In this document: one piece after another, positions 50,422 through 59,955 of the stretch | Position numbering within the stretch: the stretch's first letter is position 1 | Layout of the letters: each line of letters begins with the position of its first letter | From: Lachnospiraceae bacterium A4 | GTDB lineage: Bacteria > Bacillota > Clostridia > Lachnospirales > Lachnospiraceae | Assembly (NCBI GenBank): GCA_000403215.2 | Contig: KE159549.1 | Coordinates: 461,999-525,998, forward strand | Length of the DNA stretch: 64,000 bases | Direction: 5' to 3' | Program-made: the position numbers and the translations under genes | The notes under the pieces: model-generated | The model's database searches: none | Told to the model about the DNA's origin: nothing | What the model saw: the letters and a program-made list of their open reading frames with translations, nothing else

Positions 50422-52386
50422 ATGGCAAATAAAAATCATGTAAAACTAGGTGTCGCAGCGGCGGCAGCAGTCGCAGCAGGCGCGACCGCAATTGTATCAA
50501 AAAATAAAAAGCAGGCGCGCAAAAAGGAGGTGGCCGAGAGGGTAAGCAACTTTCGCAACACCGAGCGCGGACGGTACGAGCGCAACAGCAAGGGAATATA
50601 CTACAGTAATGGTAATTACGAAGCCTTTGCCCGCCCTCTGAAACCTGAAGGCGTTGACGAAAAGTCCGCATACATTGTCGGGAGCGGGCTGGGCGCACTT
50701 GCGGCGGCATGCTTCTTAGTGCGGGATGGGCAGATGAAGGGCGAACGCATTCATGTGCTTGAGGCGATGGAGCTGCCCGGCGGCGCATGTGACGGAATCT
50801 TTGACCCGTCAAGGGGCTACATTATGCGCGGCGGGCGTGAGATGGAGAACCATTTCGAGTGTCTGTGGGATCTGTTCCGAAGCATACCGTCGATCGAGAC
50901 ACCGGGCGTGTCTGTGCTGGATGAATATTACTGGCTGAATAAAAAAGACCCCAACTACTCGCTCTGCCGTGCGACCGTAAAGCAGGGGCAAGATGCCCAC
51001 ACCGACGGCAAGTTCAACCTGAGCCAGAAGGGCTGCATGGAGATTATGAAGCTCTTTATGACAAAAGATGAGGATTTGTATGATAAGACCATCGAGGATG
51101 TGTTTGATGATGAAGTGTTTGACTCGACGTTCTGGCTGTACTGGCGGACAATGTTCGCATTCGAGAACTGGCACAGCGCACTGGAGATGAAGCTCTATTT
51201 CCAGCGGTTCATTCACCATATCGGCGGACTTCCTGATTTCAGCGCCTTGAAGTTCACGAAGTACAATCAGTATGAATCCCTGATTCTGCCGATGATCAAA
51301 TACCTTGAGGCAGCAGGCGTCACCTTCCAGTACAACACAGAGGTCACAAATGTCATCTTTGAAAAGACAGACGACGGCAAAAAAATTGCGCGGACAATTG
51401 AATGCAAGGTGGACGGCGAGGAGACGACGATTGACCTCACAGAAAATGACCTTGTATTTGTGACCAACGGAAGCTGTACCGAGGGCACCATTTACGGCGA
51501 CCATACCCATGCGCCCACAGGCAATGCGGAGGTTCGCAGAAGTGGATGCTGGAGTCTCTGGAAAAATATCGCTGCGCAGGACGCTTCCTTTGGACACCCT
51601 GAGAAATTCTGTTCGGATATCGACAAGACAAACTGGGAGTCTGCGACTGTCACGACCTCGAACCAGCAGATTATCGACCAAGTCCAGAAAATCTGCAAGC
51701 GCGACCCGCGCACTGGCAATGTTGTCACAGGCGGCATTGTGAGCTGTATGGATTCCAAATGGCTGTTAAGCTGGACAATCAACCGTCAGGGACAATTCAA
51801 AGAGCAGAAGAAAGATGAAGTCTGCATCTGGGTGTACAGCCTCTTTACCGATGTCGAGGGCGATTATGTGAAAAAACCCATGAAGGAATGTACTGGCGAG
51901 GAGATTACTCAGGAATGGCTGTATCACTTGGGAATCCCTGTGGAGGATATCCCTGCGCTCGCGAAGGAGGAGGTGGTGACAGTGCCTACCATGATGCCCT
52001 ATATCACCGCATTCTTTATGCCGCGGAGAAAGGGCGACAGACCCGATGTCATTCCTGACGGCTGTGTCAACTTTGCATTTTTAGGCCAGTTTGCAGAGAC
52101 GCCGAGAGATACGATTTTCACGACGGAGTACTCTGTGCGTACTGCGATGGAGGCCGTGTACGGACTCCTGAAGGTAGACCGCGGCGTGCCCGAGGTATGG
52201 GGAAGCGTGTACGATATCCGCGAGCTGCTTGACAGCACCGTCAAGCTGATGGACGGCAAATCGCCGCTGGATATCGAGCTGCCCGGTCCCTTAAATGCGT
52301 TGCAGATACCGCTTCTAAGGGCAGTCAAGGGCACTGTGATCAAAAAGCTGCTCGAAGAACATCAAATTATACAGAAAAAACGATAA
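50422..52386 (+). CDS. ohyA: Oleate hydratase (FAD-dependent, fatty-acid hydratase)
   Basis: 654 residues, near the family's usual length, with AAAGGAG upstream. The FAD-binding fold begins IVGSGLGALAAACFLVRDG at about residue 86 and continues with EAMELPGGACDG and YIMRGGREMENHFECL. The later FLGQFAETPRDTIFTTEYSV block matches the substrate-side motif. The short hydrophobic N-terminal extension is a typical feature. It hydrates oleate to 10-hydroxystearate, detoxifying free unsaturated fatty acids in the gut. It stands alone with its own promoter and terminator. Confidence 0.95.
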   Translation: MANKNHVKLGVAAAAAVAAGATAIVSKNKKQARKKEVAERVSNFRNTERGRYERNSKGIYYSNGNYEAFARPLKPEGVDEKSAYIVGSGLGALAAACFLVRDGQMKGERIHVLEAMELPGGACDGIFDPSRGYIMRGGREMENHFECLWDLFRSIPSIETPGVSVLDEYYWLNKKDPNYSLCRATVKQGQDAHTDGKFNLSQKGCMEIMKLFMTKDEDLYDKTIEDVFDDEVFDSTFWLYWRTMFAFENWHSALEMKLYFQRFIHHIGGLPDFSALKFTKYNQYESLILPMIKYLEAAGVTFQYNTEVTNVIFEKTDDGKKIARTIECKVDGEETTIDLTENDLVFVTNGSCTEGTIYGDHTHAPTGNAEVRRSGCWSLWKNIAAQDASFGHPEKFCSDIDKTNWESATVTTSNQQIIDQVQKICKRDPRTGNVVTGGIVSCMDSKWLLSWTINRQGQFKEQKKDEVCIWVYSLFTDVEGDYVKKPMKECTGEEITQEWLYHLGIPVEDIPALAKEEVVTVPTMMPYITAFFMPRRKGDRPDVIPDGCVNFAFLGQFAETPRDTIFTTEYSVRTAMEAVYGLLKVDRGVPEVWGSVYDIRELLDSTVKLMDGKSPLDIELPGPLNALQIPLLRAVKGTVIKKLLEEHQIIQKKR

Positions 52387-52394
52387 GGACGAAG

Positions 52395-52434
52395 CCGCCG
52401 CACAGAAATTGAAGAACTTCTGTGCGGCGGTTTT
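52395..52434 (+). terminator. Terminator of oleate hydratase
   Basis: CCGCCGCACAGAA pairs with TTCTGTGCGGCGG, followed by TTTTG, 9 bp past the stop. Confidence 0.9.
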
Positions 52435-52486
52435 GTGCGGAATTTTCAGTCCTCATTTGAAAGAGGCTCCGCTGTCGGGAAAACGC

Positions 52487-52515
52487 TTGTATTTCCATGT
52501 ATTTTTGTGTATAGT
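52487..52515 (+). promoter_or_regulatory. Promoter of the second AAA/nuclease gene
   Basis: TTGTAT and TATAGT with 17-bp spacing, 72 bp before the ATG at 52587. Confidence 0.5.
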
Positions 52516-52586
52516 ATACATTAGAGCGTGTTTGAAATCTGGCAGAAAGCATTTTTCAGGCACGCTCTGGGAATGGAGAGGTGGTT

Positions 52587-54302
52587 ATGGCCAGCAGAAA
52601 AGTGGTAAATATCGGCGCACAGCAGTTTGACAGGTTAATTGAAGAGAACAAATTTTATATTGACAAGACAGGATTTATCAGAGAATGGTGGGAAACTGGC
52701 GCGGACGTGACACTGATTACGCGCCCGCGCCGTTTTGGAAAGACGCTCAACATGAGCATGGTCGAGTGTTTTTTCTCAAACCAGTACGCCGGCAGAAGTG
52801 ATTTGTTTGAGGGGCTTTCTATCTGGACAGTGCCGCAAAATCCAGAGGACAAGGATTACAGGCACATACAGGGGACCTTTCCTGTGATTTTTTTGAGCTT
52901 TGCCAAGATAAAGGCAGCCGATTCAAAGGGCATGAAATATGCGATGTCCAGCATTATTTTCGAGGCGTATCAAAAAAACCGCTTTCTCTGCGAGGGTGAT
53001 TTTCTGAGCGAGGCGGAAAAACGGTATTTTAACAGCATAGAGCCGGGAATGGAAATGGAAATTGCCGTGGACGCCATTTATACCTTATCTAATTTTTTGT
53101 GCCGATATTATGACAAGCGTGTCATAATTTTGCTCGATGAATACGATACGCCCATGCAGGAGGCGTGGATATCTGGCTATTGGGACGAGGCAGTTCGGTT
53201 TTTCCGAAACTTTTTCAATGCTTCCTTCAAGACGAATCCCTATATGCAGCGGGCACTGATTACAGGGATAACAAGGGTATCCAAAGAGAGCATTTTCTCG
53301 GATTTTAACAATCCCGAAGTGATTACGACGACTTCCGACAAGTATGCGTCATATTTTGGCTTCACAGAGCAGGAGGTTTTTCAGGCACTGGAGGAGATGG
53401 AGCTGGAGCAGGAAAAAGAGGGTGTGAAACGCTGGTATGACGGGTTTACCTTTGGCAGTGTGACGGGTATGTATAATCCGTGGTCGATTATAAACTTTAT
53501 CGGGAAAAATGGACAGTATGATACATACTGGGCAGACAGCAGCTCGAATGGACTTGTTAGCCAGTTGCTTCAAACTGGCTCTATCAATATAAAACAAACG
53601 ATGGAGCTTTTGATGCAGGGAAACAGTTTTGAGACTGAGATTGATGAGCAAGTAATCTTTGACCAGCTTGAAACGGACGAAAACGCTGTCTGGAGCCTGC
53701 TGCTTGCGACAGGGTACTTGAAAGCAGAACAGCTTAAAAGAAGGGGGAGGCTGCTTAAAAAGGTATATACATTGCGGCTTACAAATATGGAAGTCGAAAG
53801 TATGTTCGTTAAAATGATCCGCGGCTGGTTTCGCAGCACCACCGAGGTTTACAATGAATTTATCAAGGCACTGTTAAGCGACAATGTGAAGAAAATGAAC
53901 ACGTTTATGAACAAAGTGGCGCTCAACACCTTTAGCTTCTTTGATAGCGGCACAAGACCGTCACAGGGCGCAGCGCCAGAACGTTTTTACCACGGTTTTG
54001 TGCTTGGTATGGTGATTGATTTGGCGGACCGCTACAAGGTGTGTTCGAACCGTGAGAGCGGATACGGACGCTATGATGTGCTGTTAAAGCCGCTTGACAA
54101 AAGAGAGAAGGCATTTATATTTGAATTTAAAGTGCTTGACCCGGACGAGAACGAACTGACACTCGAGGATACACTTGCAAATGCACACGCCCAGATTGAA
54201 GAAAAGCAGTATGCGGCAGAGCTGGCAGCAGAGGGCTTCGCGCCCGCGCAGCTTCGCAAATATAGGTTTGCATTTCAGGGGAAGAAGTGCCTGATTGGCT
54301 GA
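52587..54302 (+). CDS. AAA-ATPase-like / PD-(D/E)XK nuclease protein, second copy
   Basis: 571 residues from the ATG at 52587 (GAGAGG upstream). It matches the gene at 35808 along its whole length: FYIDKTGFIREWWE, RPRRFGKTLNMSMVECFF, ILLDEYDTPMQEAW, and the C-terminal GYGRYDVLLKPLDKREKAF, FEFKVLDPDE nuclease core. It lacks the additional N-terminal codons seen at the other locus. Two such copies 15 kb apart point to duplication or repeated acquisition; function in this organism is unknown. A short Arg/Lys-rich 20-codon frame follows and is not convincing. Confidence 0.88.
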   Translation: MASRKVVNIGAQQFDRLIEENKFYIDKTGFIREWWETGADVTLITRPRRFGKTLNMSMVECFFSNQYAGRSDLFEGLSIWTVPQNPEDKDYRHIQGTFPVIFLSFAKIKAADSKGMKYAMSSIIFEAYQKNRFLCEGDFLSEAEKRYFNSIEPGMEMEIAVDAIYTLSNFLCRYYDKRVIILLDEYDTPMQEAWISGYWDEAVRFFRNFFNASFKTNPYMQRALITGITRVSKESIFSDFNNPEVITTTSDKYASYFGFTEQEVFQALEEMELEQEKEGVKRWYDGFTFGSVTGMYNPWSIINFIGKNGQYDTYWADSSSNGLVSQLLQTGSINIKQTMELLMQGNSFETEIDEQVIFDQLETDENAVWSLLLATGYLKAEQLKRRGRLLKKVYTLRLTNMEVESMFVKMIRGWFRSTTEVYNEFIKALLSDNVKKMNTFMNKVALNTFSFFDSGTRPSQGAAPERFYHGFVLGMVIDLADRYKVCSNRESGYGRYDVLLKPLDKREKAFIFEFKVLDPDENELTLEDTLANAHAQIEEKQYAAELAAEGFAPAQLRKYRFAFQGKKCLIG

Positions 54303-54521
54303 TTCGTTTTAGCATAATTTTATATGGAAGGAGAGATGGTCTTATGAGAAGGAAAAAACAGGCGTTCATACAAAACGAAGACAGAGGCCCTTTTGCCCAT
54401 GCAGAATAGCGGGCATATAGCACTCTGTATGGGCTGGCAATAATGAATTGACAACACTATATGTTCTGCTGTTTCTGCACTTTATTTATATAGGAAAGTC
54501 TATAAATAAGGAGTGGGAAAG

Positions 54522-54782
54522 ATGAAATATATCAATGCAGCAGAAATACTGCCGGAAAAATTGTTAAGAGAGCTTCAGACATACGCTGACGGAGAGCTGC
54601 TCTATATTCCAAAGGCTTCAGCCAAAAAGGAATGGGGCGCTTCCAGCGGTTCCAAGCTTTTTTATCAAGAGCGCAACGAGACACTTCGGAAACTTTTTCA
54701 GGAGGGCTGTTCTGTGGATATGCTGGCAAAACAGTATGGTCTGGCGTATAGTACGGTAAAAAATATCATATATCAACAATAG
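54522..54782 (+). CDS. Small Mor-like / CD3324-type HTH protein
   Basis: 86 residues from the ATG at 54522 (AAGGAG upstream). The C-terminal half reads NETLRKLFQEGCSVDMLAKQ, YGLAYSTVKNIIYQ, an HTH like that of the Mu Mor activator family and the CD3324 group of Clostridia. The N-terminal half, INAAEILPEKLLRELQTYAD, is the matching helix pair. It is a probable transcription activator of a nearby gene. It faces the AraC gene in the same direction but is separated by about 120 bp. Confidence 0.8.
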   Translation: MKYINAAEILPEKLLRELQTYADGELLYIPKASAKKEWGASSGSKLFYQERNETLRKLFQEGCSVDMLAKQYGLAYSTVKNIIYQQ

Positions 54783-54902
54783 TTTATGGGGAGGCTGTGA
54801 CGCAGGTGGCAGCCTCTTTTTTCGGAATAAACTGGTGCAAACGCGGACAGGACTTTTGAGATGCCATCATCTATAATAAGCATTACAAGGAGGGAAAACA
54901 AG

Positions 54903-55799
54903 ATGTCAATACAGCAGCTACAGCAGGCCATCATTTATATGGAAGAGCATATTTTGGAAGATATTAACTATGTGGATGCCGCAAGGAGTGTCCATATGTC
55001 GGGTTATAATTTTCACCGTACATTCAGCTTCGTTGCCGGAATGACTGCCAATGAGTACATTCGCAGCAGGCGCCTGACACTGGCGGCGCAAGAGCTACAG
55101 ACAACTGAGTTGTCGGTGATAGATGCTGCATATAAGTATGGCTATGAATCGCCGGAGAGCTTTTCCAAAGCCTTCTCACGCTTTCATGGCTCTACGCCGA
55201 AGCAGGCAAAACAGCCGGGCGCAAAGCTTCATCTGTTTAACCCCTTAGTGATCAAATTAATTGTGGAAGGTGGTAGTATTATGGATTACAGAATGGAACA
55301 CAGAGGACGTCAGCAGTTTATCGCGGTGGTAAGGGCATTTCCCAATGAGATTATCAATGATGATCATGACCACAGTATCCCTGATTTCTGGACAGAGTGC
55401 ACGGAGAAGAATCTGCTCGGCCAGTTGAAAGCGCTTCGCCCCGATGGCAAGAAGGATTTGTATGGCCTGTGCAGTCCCGCAAGGAGTAATGAAACGCATT
55501 TTCATTATGGTATTGGCGTTGTGCGCGATGAAAACACAGATGCGGAGGGCTGCGATGCGCTGCTGGCAGACGGGTTTACCATGTGGGAAACAGAACCAGC
55601 AGACTATGCCGTGTTCAAGTGCTTTGGCGAGGATGGAGACTGTCTGGAAGAGACATGGCGTAATTTTTTCAAAGAATTTGCACCACAGACAGGCTACACG
55701 CAGACAGAGGACTCGGACTATGAAATTTATTTTGAGCGCGGTGAAAAAGGGCTGTTCTGCGAATTGTGGGTGCCAGTACGCAAGAATGGGCAGGAATGA
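54903..55799 (+). CDS. AraC-family regulator with GyrI-like C-terminal domain
   Basis: 298 residues from the ATG at 54903, preceded by AAGGAGGG. Residues 1-105 hold the AraC double HTH (NYVDAARSVHMSGYNFHRTF and VIDAAYKYGYESPESFSKAF). Residues about 125-298 are a GyrI-like small-molecule-binding domain (VVRAFPNEIINDDHDHSIPD, YEIYFERGEKG). This fused layout controls multidrug or stress genes. A terminator-like hairpin lies 56 bp downstream. Confidence 0.92.
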   Translation: MSIQQLQQAIIYMEEHILEDINYVDAARSVHMSGYNFHRTFSFVAGMTANEYIRSRRLTLAAQELQTTELSVIDAAYKYGYESPESFSKAFSRFHGSTPKQAKQPGAKLHLFNPLVIKLIVEGGSIMDYRMEHRGRQQFIAVVRAFPNEIINDDHDHSIPDFWTECTEKNLLGQLKALRPDGKKDLYGLCSPARSNETHFHYGIGVVRDENTDAEGCDALLADGFTMWETEPADYAVFKCFGEDGDCLEETWRNFFKEFAPQTGYTQTEDSDYEIYFERGEKGLFCELWVPVRKNGQE

Positions 55800-55854
55800 A
55801 AAGAAAAGGAGGCTGCCTGAAAAAATAAGCCGCTAAAGCGGCGCACGGATTGCG

Positions 55855-55884
55855 CGAGCAGAGAAGATAAACTTTCTCTGCTCG
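55855..55884. terminator. Hairpin between the AraC gene and the Rpn gene
   Basis: CGAGCAGAGAA pairs with TTCTCTGCTCG around a 7-8 nt loop. It lies between convergent genes and probably ends both. Confidence 0.6.
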
Positions 55885-55918
55885 ATTGCAATTAATATAT
55901 CAATAGACAAGTTATCGG

Positions 55919-56821
55919 TTATTGTGTTTGTTTTAATCTTTCGTTTTCTGCACGAAGCCGCTCGATTTCAGCATTTTTTTCTGCAATCGTACTTTGCGCT
56001 TGGGCTAAAGCGGCTTTTTGCTGTTCGAGCTCTTTTTTACTTTCCTCTACGCCCATTTGAAATAATGTTTCAGCAACTTCACACACAGCAAGTCCCTCCT
56101 TATATGATTCCTGCGCAGTCAGATACCGCTGGTCGCCAGTGATGGACGCTAACGTATGCAGTGTGTCTTTCGTATGTGTCAATATCTGACTGCTGGTTTT
56201 AAGTTCCTTAGATAATTCTTTTTTATTATACCCCTCAGATAAAAATTTTGCAATATACTGAAAATCTGACCGAAACAAATTTGCCTGCCTTTTCGAAAGC
56301 TTGCGCAGTTTGATAAGGTTTAGTTTGTAGTCTTGAATATACTTTCTGATACTTATATCCTCGGGGATATCCATCATGGCACAGATGCTGTCGGGTATTT
56401 CTTCGTTGCCATAATACAATACCAGTGTGATGACTGGCTTTACTTTTTGTTCTGGCAGAAGATGCGCCACATAAGGATGGATATCGTGCTTCTTGTTGTA
56501 GGCTGCAAAGGCTTCGATCTGCCTGTCATATGCAGTGAAGTTGTAGCCCATAACTTTAAAAGGCGTCGTGCGGTCGGGCACATACTGGTTTTCTAGGCCC
56601 CAGATTACATAACGGATGCCGCCGCGCAGATCCTCCATGCAGTTGTCACGGTAGAGTCCTCTTAGTCTGCCGCTTTTCGTGATGGTGCTGTTGACATAAA
56701 AAGGTTTTAGATTCTCTGCCTCAAGGACGGTACGCCCCTTGTAAATGATGGTATTGATGATGTCTGCAAAGACATCAGGGTGTGAGGTAAGGCTGTTGGA
56801 AGCCAAATCGGTTTGTCCCAT
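55919..56821 (-). CDS. Rpn family PD-(D/E)XK nuclease
   Basis: 300 residues with AAGGAGG upstream of the ATG. The N-terminal HPDVFADIINTIIYKGRTV, then RDNCMEDLRGGIRYVIWGLE and ITLVLYYGNEEIP are Rpn-type features, with RSDFQYIAKFLSEG in the helical part. The C-terminal 60 residues are a Glu/Lys-rich coiled coil (AEIERLRAENERLKQ). It promotes DNA exchange or attacks foreign DNA by cutting. It belongs to a different branch from the copies at 30-32 kb, and is intact. Confidence 0.85.
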   Translation of the reverse strand: MGQTDLASNSLTSHPDVFADIINTIIYKGRTVLEAENLKPFYVNSTITKSGRLRGLYRDNCMEDLRGGIRYVIWGLENQYVPDRTTPFKVMGYNFTAYDRQIEAFAAYNKKHDIHPYVAHLLPEQKVKPVITLVLYYGNEEIPDSICAMMDIPEDISIRKYIQDYKLNLIKLRKLSKRQANLFRSDFQYIAKFLSEGYNKKELSKELKTSSQILTHTKDTLHTLASITGDQRYLTAQESYKEGLAVCEVAETLFQMGVEESKKELEQQKAALAQAQSTIAEKNAEIERLRAENERLKQTQ

Positions 56822-56946
56822 CTCATTCCTCCTTGCGATGTTTTATTGTTAAATCGTTTACTATATTGAAAGTATAACGCAAGTTGGAGAATATTGCATT
56901 GGACGGATTGTCCACATGCGCTGCGGAGATAGAACGTGTACGTTAT

Positions 56947-57369
56947 TTACACTCTAACAAAGCCTTCACACCAGTTTAAGGTGCCGATTTTGTGATGGTC
57001 TAATGCCCACTCTGTCCGTTGAAAGGTTCGCTGCATTCTGTGAAGTACGGATTTGGCACGTCTGTGCGACACAAAGCAATCGCTTTCAGTAATGTCTGTC
57101 TCATCAAAATATTCGTTGATATTCCAGCCCTGTACAATCCATATCCATTCAGGCGTGATCTGGCTGGGATTGTCGGCAATGACTTTTTCCACAATGCGGT
57201 ATGTACAGTCATACTCGCAAAACCCCTCTATATTTTTCAGATAATACCGCGCTGTTTCCTCCGCCTGTTTTTTGGTCAGAAAGAAGCCAATACAAAAATC
57301 CTGTGAATATTCATCATACGATAATTCCTGATCTGTCAGGAGTAACAGATATACTATATTCGAAAACAT
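56947..57369 (-). CDS. Hypothetical protein, 140 residues
   Basis: Start ATG 57369 with GGGGGGAAG upstream. No signal peptide; hydrophobic start FSNIVYLLLLTDQELS, then aromatic-rich repeats (ICRYYLKNIEGF-like, IWIVQGWNINEYFD). No catalytic motif is seen and no family is recognised. A longer reading with an upstream start in the same frame is less likely because the ribosome site fits this ATG best. Transcribed towards the Rpn gene. Confidence 0.6.
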   Translation of the reverse strand: MFSNIVYLLLLTDQELSYDEYSQDFCIGFFLTKKQAEETARYYLKNIEGFCEYDCTYRIVEKVIADNPSQITPEWIWIVQGWNINEYFDETDITESDCFVSHRRAKSVLHRMQRTFQRTEWALDHHKIGTLNWCEGFVRV

Positions 57370-57512
57370 TTTCTTCCCCCCTGTTTCATTGTACTTGTTT
57401 TGCGGCAGGATTACAACATTCATTATAATTATTTTCAATACTTGTGTGGTTGTTTTTCTTTTTCTATAATATATTTAGGAACTTACAAAACCCTGTATGA
57501 AAGGAGAACACA

Positions 57513-58397
57513 ATGAAACATATCACAACAAGACCATTTCATATCATGGCTGACTGCGGCAAAGTCTATCAGTTTTTGACTGATGTCTATGAGCGGGACT
57601 GGAAAAATGGGGTGCCAGCGCCCTTTTTTGAATATGCCTATGCGTCATTTGCTAGCTGGATGGACATATCTTATTCCTACAAGAACCGTATTTGGGAATG
57701 TGACGGAGAGATGGTGGCATTTTGTTTTTACGAATATCCTGTGAGCGACATTTATTTTGCACTAAAGCCCAGCTATGAGGAGCTGGCATCTGAGATGGCG
57801 GAGTACGCTGATCAGAATATGCCCGTGAATGGAAACAGGATACAGTTTGTCCTTTTTGGCGGGCAGGATGCACTGATGCGCGCCGCACAGCAGATTGGAT
57901 ACCGCAAACAGTCGGAATACCTAAATTTGCAGTATGATTTTGCAAATGCGCTGGACTATCCATTACCAAAGGGGTTTCACTTTGTAAAACCGCAGGATTT
58001 AGATTTGTCAAAGGTGGGGGCGTGCTGCTGGAAAGGGTTTGACCATGAACAGACCGAGGGGGCATGGAATCCTGCGCAGGTGCACAGTAATTATCTGCTG
58101 AGCACTGCGCCGCACGCAACCCCTGAGCTTGATGTGGTGATTGCAGACGAAAATGGGGAATATGCCTGTTTTGCGGGAATGTGGTGGACGCCTGAAAATC
58201 ATCTGGCATACATGGAGCCGCTCTGCACCATACCCAAACACCGTCATAAGGGGCTTGCGGCGGCGGCGCTGTCCGAATTATACAGACGCACCAAAGTGCT
58301 CGGCGCAACGCATATGACAGGCGGCGCCAATCCATTTTATCAAAAAATTGGGTATCAGCCTGCGGTGCAGTGGACTTATTGGGGAAAAGAGGAGTGA
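57513..58397 (+). CDS. GNAT N-acetyltransferase, two-domain
   Basis: 294 residues with AAAGGAG upstream. The N-terminal half is a degenerate GNAT-like fold. The C-terminal half is a complete catalytic GNAT domain whose acetyl-CoA binding pattern is CTIPKHRHKGLAAAALSELY (the Q/RxxGxG/A-like turn, RHKGLA), followed by THMTGGANPFYQKIGYQPA, with the NPFYQKIGY block contacting the CoA. It acetylates an amine on an unknown small molecule. It directly precedes the serine-hydrolase pseudogene (2-bp gap). Confidence 0.88.
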   Translation: MKHITTRPFHIMADCGKVYQFLTDVYERDWKNGVPAPFFEYAYASFASWMDISYSYKNRIWECDGEMVAFCFYEYPVSDIYFALKPSYEELASEMAEYADQNMPVNGNRIQFVLFGGQDALMRAAQQIGYRKQSEYLNLQYDFANALDYPLPKGFHFVKPQDLDLSKVGACCWKGFDHEQTEGAWNPAQVHSNYLLSTAPHATPELDVVIADENGEYACFAGMWWTPENHLAYMEPLCTIPKHRHKGLAAAALSELYRRTKVLGATHMTGGANPFYQKIGYQPAVQWTYWGKEE

Positions 58398-58399
58398 AA

Positions 58400-59404
58400 A
58401 TGGAAAATATATTGTGCGGACAAAATTTTTGAGGAGTCGTTTATATAACCCAGAAAGGCAGAACCGTTTGTGAAAACGTGTCAGGTTATGCTGACCTGAA
58501 AAATAACATACCAAACACGCTGGACACCCGTTTTGCGAGCGCGTCTGCTGGAAAGGTGTTTGTTGCGGCAGGGATTTTGCAGTTGATTGCGCAGGGAAAA
58601 ATCGGGTTTGAGGATACGATTGGAAAACATCTTGCGCTGGACTGGCACGAAATTGACAGAGATGTCACAATTCGGCAGCTCTTGACACACACCTCCGGCG
58701 TGCCGGACTATTTTGACGAGCGCACGATGGGCAATTATGAGGACTTGTGGAGGGAGTTTCCAAACTATAAAATCAGGCAGAACAGGGATTTACTCCCCTT
58801 GTTTGTCGAAAAACCGATGATGTATCCGCGCGGCGAAAAGTTCCAGTACAACAATTCTGGCTATGTGCTGCTTGCCATGATTCTTGAGGAGGTGACGGGC
58901 ATGGCGTTTGACGCGTACCTGAAAACGGCGGTTTTTGATGTGTGCGGCATGACTTCAACGGGTTATTTTGAGCTGGACAGACTGCCGTCACGGTGCGCAC
59001 AGAATTATATTTACTGTGCAGATACCAAGGACTACCGCACCAATATTTTTTCTGTCGATGCAAAGGGTACTGGCGCTGGCGGCGCTTTTATCACCGTGAA
59101 GGACATTGTGCGGTTCTGGACAAACCTGCTGAGCGGAAATCTGTTCGACAAGGCACTCGTCACAGAGATGCTTCGCAGGCAGAGCGGTGACGGCGCAGAT
59201 GCGGAGGAGGGGTATTACGGGTACGGGCTGTGGATTATTGCAAATCCAAATGGCCGTGATTTTGCCTATTTTCAGGGCTGTGACCCCGGCGTCAGCTTTA
59301 TTTCAGAATATAATATTGAAAAAGACATGATATCGGTTTTGGTTAGTAATTATGGCGATAATGTCTGGCAGGAGATGCGCAAAATTCGGGAAATATTTTA
59401 TTGA
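58400..59404 (+). pseudogene. Beta-lactamase-type serine hydrolase with an early nonsense codon
   Basis: The ATG at 58400 (GGAG upstream) opens ENILCGQNF and then meets TGA at 58430-58432. The same frame continues GVVYITQKGRTVCENVSGYA and the whole penicillin-binding-protein/class C fold. The catalytic SxxK is in RFASASAGKVF, the HTSGVPDYFDERT segment is intact, YNNSG is the Tyr motif, and the C-terminal GYGLWII is present. About 325 residues would be normal. Only codon 11 is broken, so a single change (such as TCA to TGA) disabled it, or the sequence has an error there. The Cys after TGA does not argue for selenocysteine. Confidence 0.85.
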
Positions 59405-59411
59405 TATCAAA

Positions 59412-59448
59412 AAGCGGTTACAACGTGTTAGGTTGTAGCCGTTTTTTT
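59412..59448 (+). terminator. Terminator of the serine hydrolase
   Basis: CGGTTACAAC pairs with GTTGTAGCCG (one G-T), followed by TTTTTTT. Confidence 0.85.
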
Positions 59449-59694
59449 GATGCACACGGAGGCGGAAAGGAAAGTGTCAGCAAAAGCTGCTTTTGTGTAA
59501 ATCTTTTTGGCAATATTGGATAAAAAAGTTATAAAAAGATTAGCAATTAGAGCAATAGAAAAATTTCCACCTGTGCGGTTGCAATATGGCTAGGAGCGGC
59601 AATAAAGCAACAGAAATATAATTCCCATATTCTTCCATCTGCGTTATAATGATTTCATAGTATTGCTGACAGCATGAACGGAGGAGTATTTGGG

Positions 59695-59955
59695 ATGAAA
59701 GTAAAATTTACTGCTGAAATCATAGATGATGATGGAAACGTAGTTGGAAAACGCACCAGTGAGGAAGGGGGCATACCTTCCATGGAAACATTTGATATTT
59801 CCACCAGGGAAGGATTCTTAAGGGATTTCGACCTGCTGGAAAAGGCGGTACTGAAAGCAAGGAACCAGATCGGGGCAGATGCTGCAGATGAGATCCTTAA
59901 GGGTACGCTAAAAAAAACTGCGGATCCCAGAACCGGGAAAGAGAGACAGCTGTAG
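59695..59955 (+). CDS. IS frame A, N-terminal part of the transposase
   Basis: 86 residues from the ATG at 59695 (GGAGGAG upstream). It reads VKFTAEIIDDDGNVVGKRTS, then FDLLEKAVLKARNQIG; a regulatory or DNA-contact N-terminal domain of an ISLre2/UPF0236- or ISKra4-like transposase. A run of eight A at 59910-59917 in frame A_AAA_AAA provides a slippery site, after which frame B is open. Confidence 0.7.
   Translation: MKVKFTAEIIDDDGNVVGKRTSEEGGIPSMETFDISTREGFLRDFDLLEKAVLKARNQIGADAADEILKGTLKKTADPRTGKERQL

Noticed and set aside
58430-58432. Selenocysteine at the TGA of the serine hydrolase
   Set aside because: No family role for selenocysteine is known here, the position is outside the catalytic motifs, and no SECIS-like hairpin is obvious.
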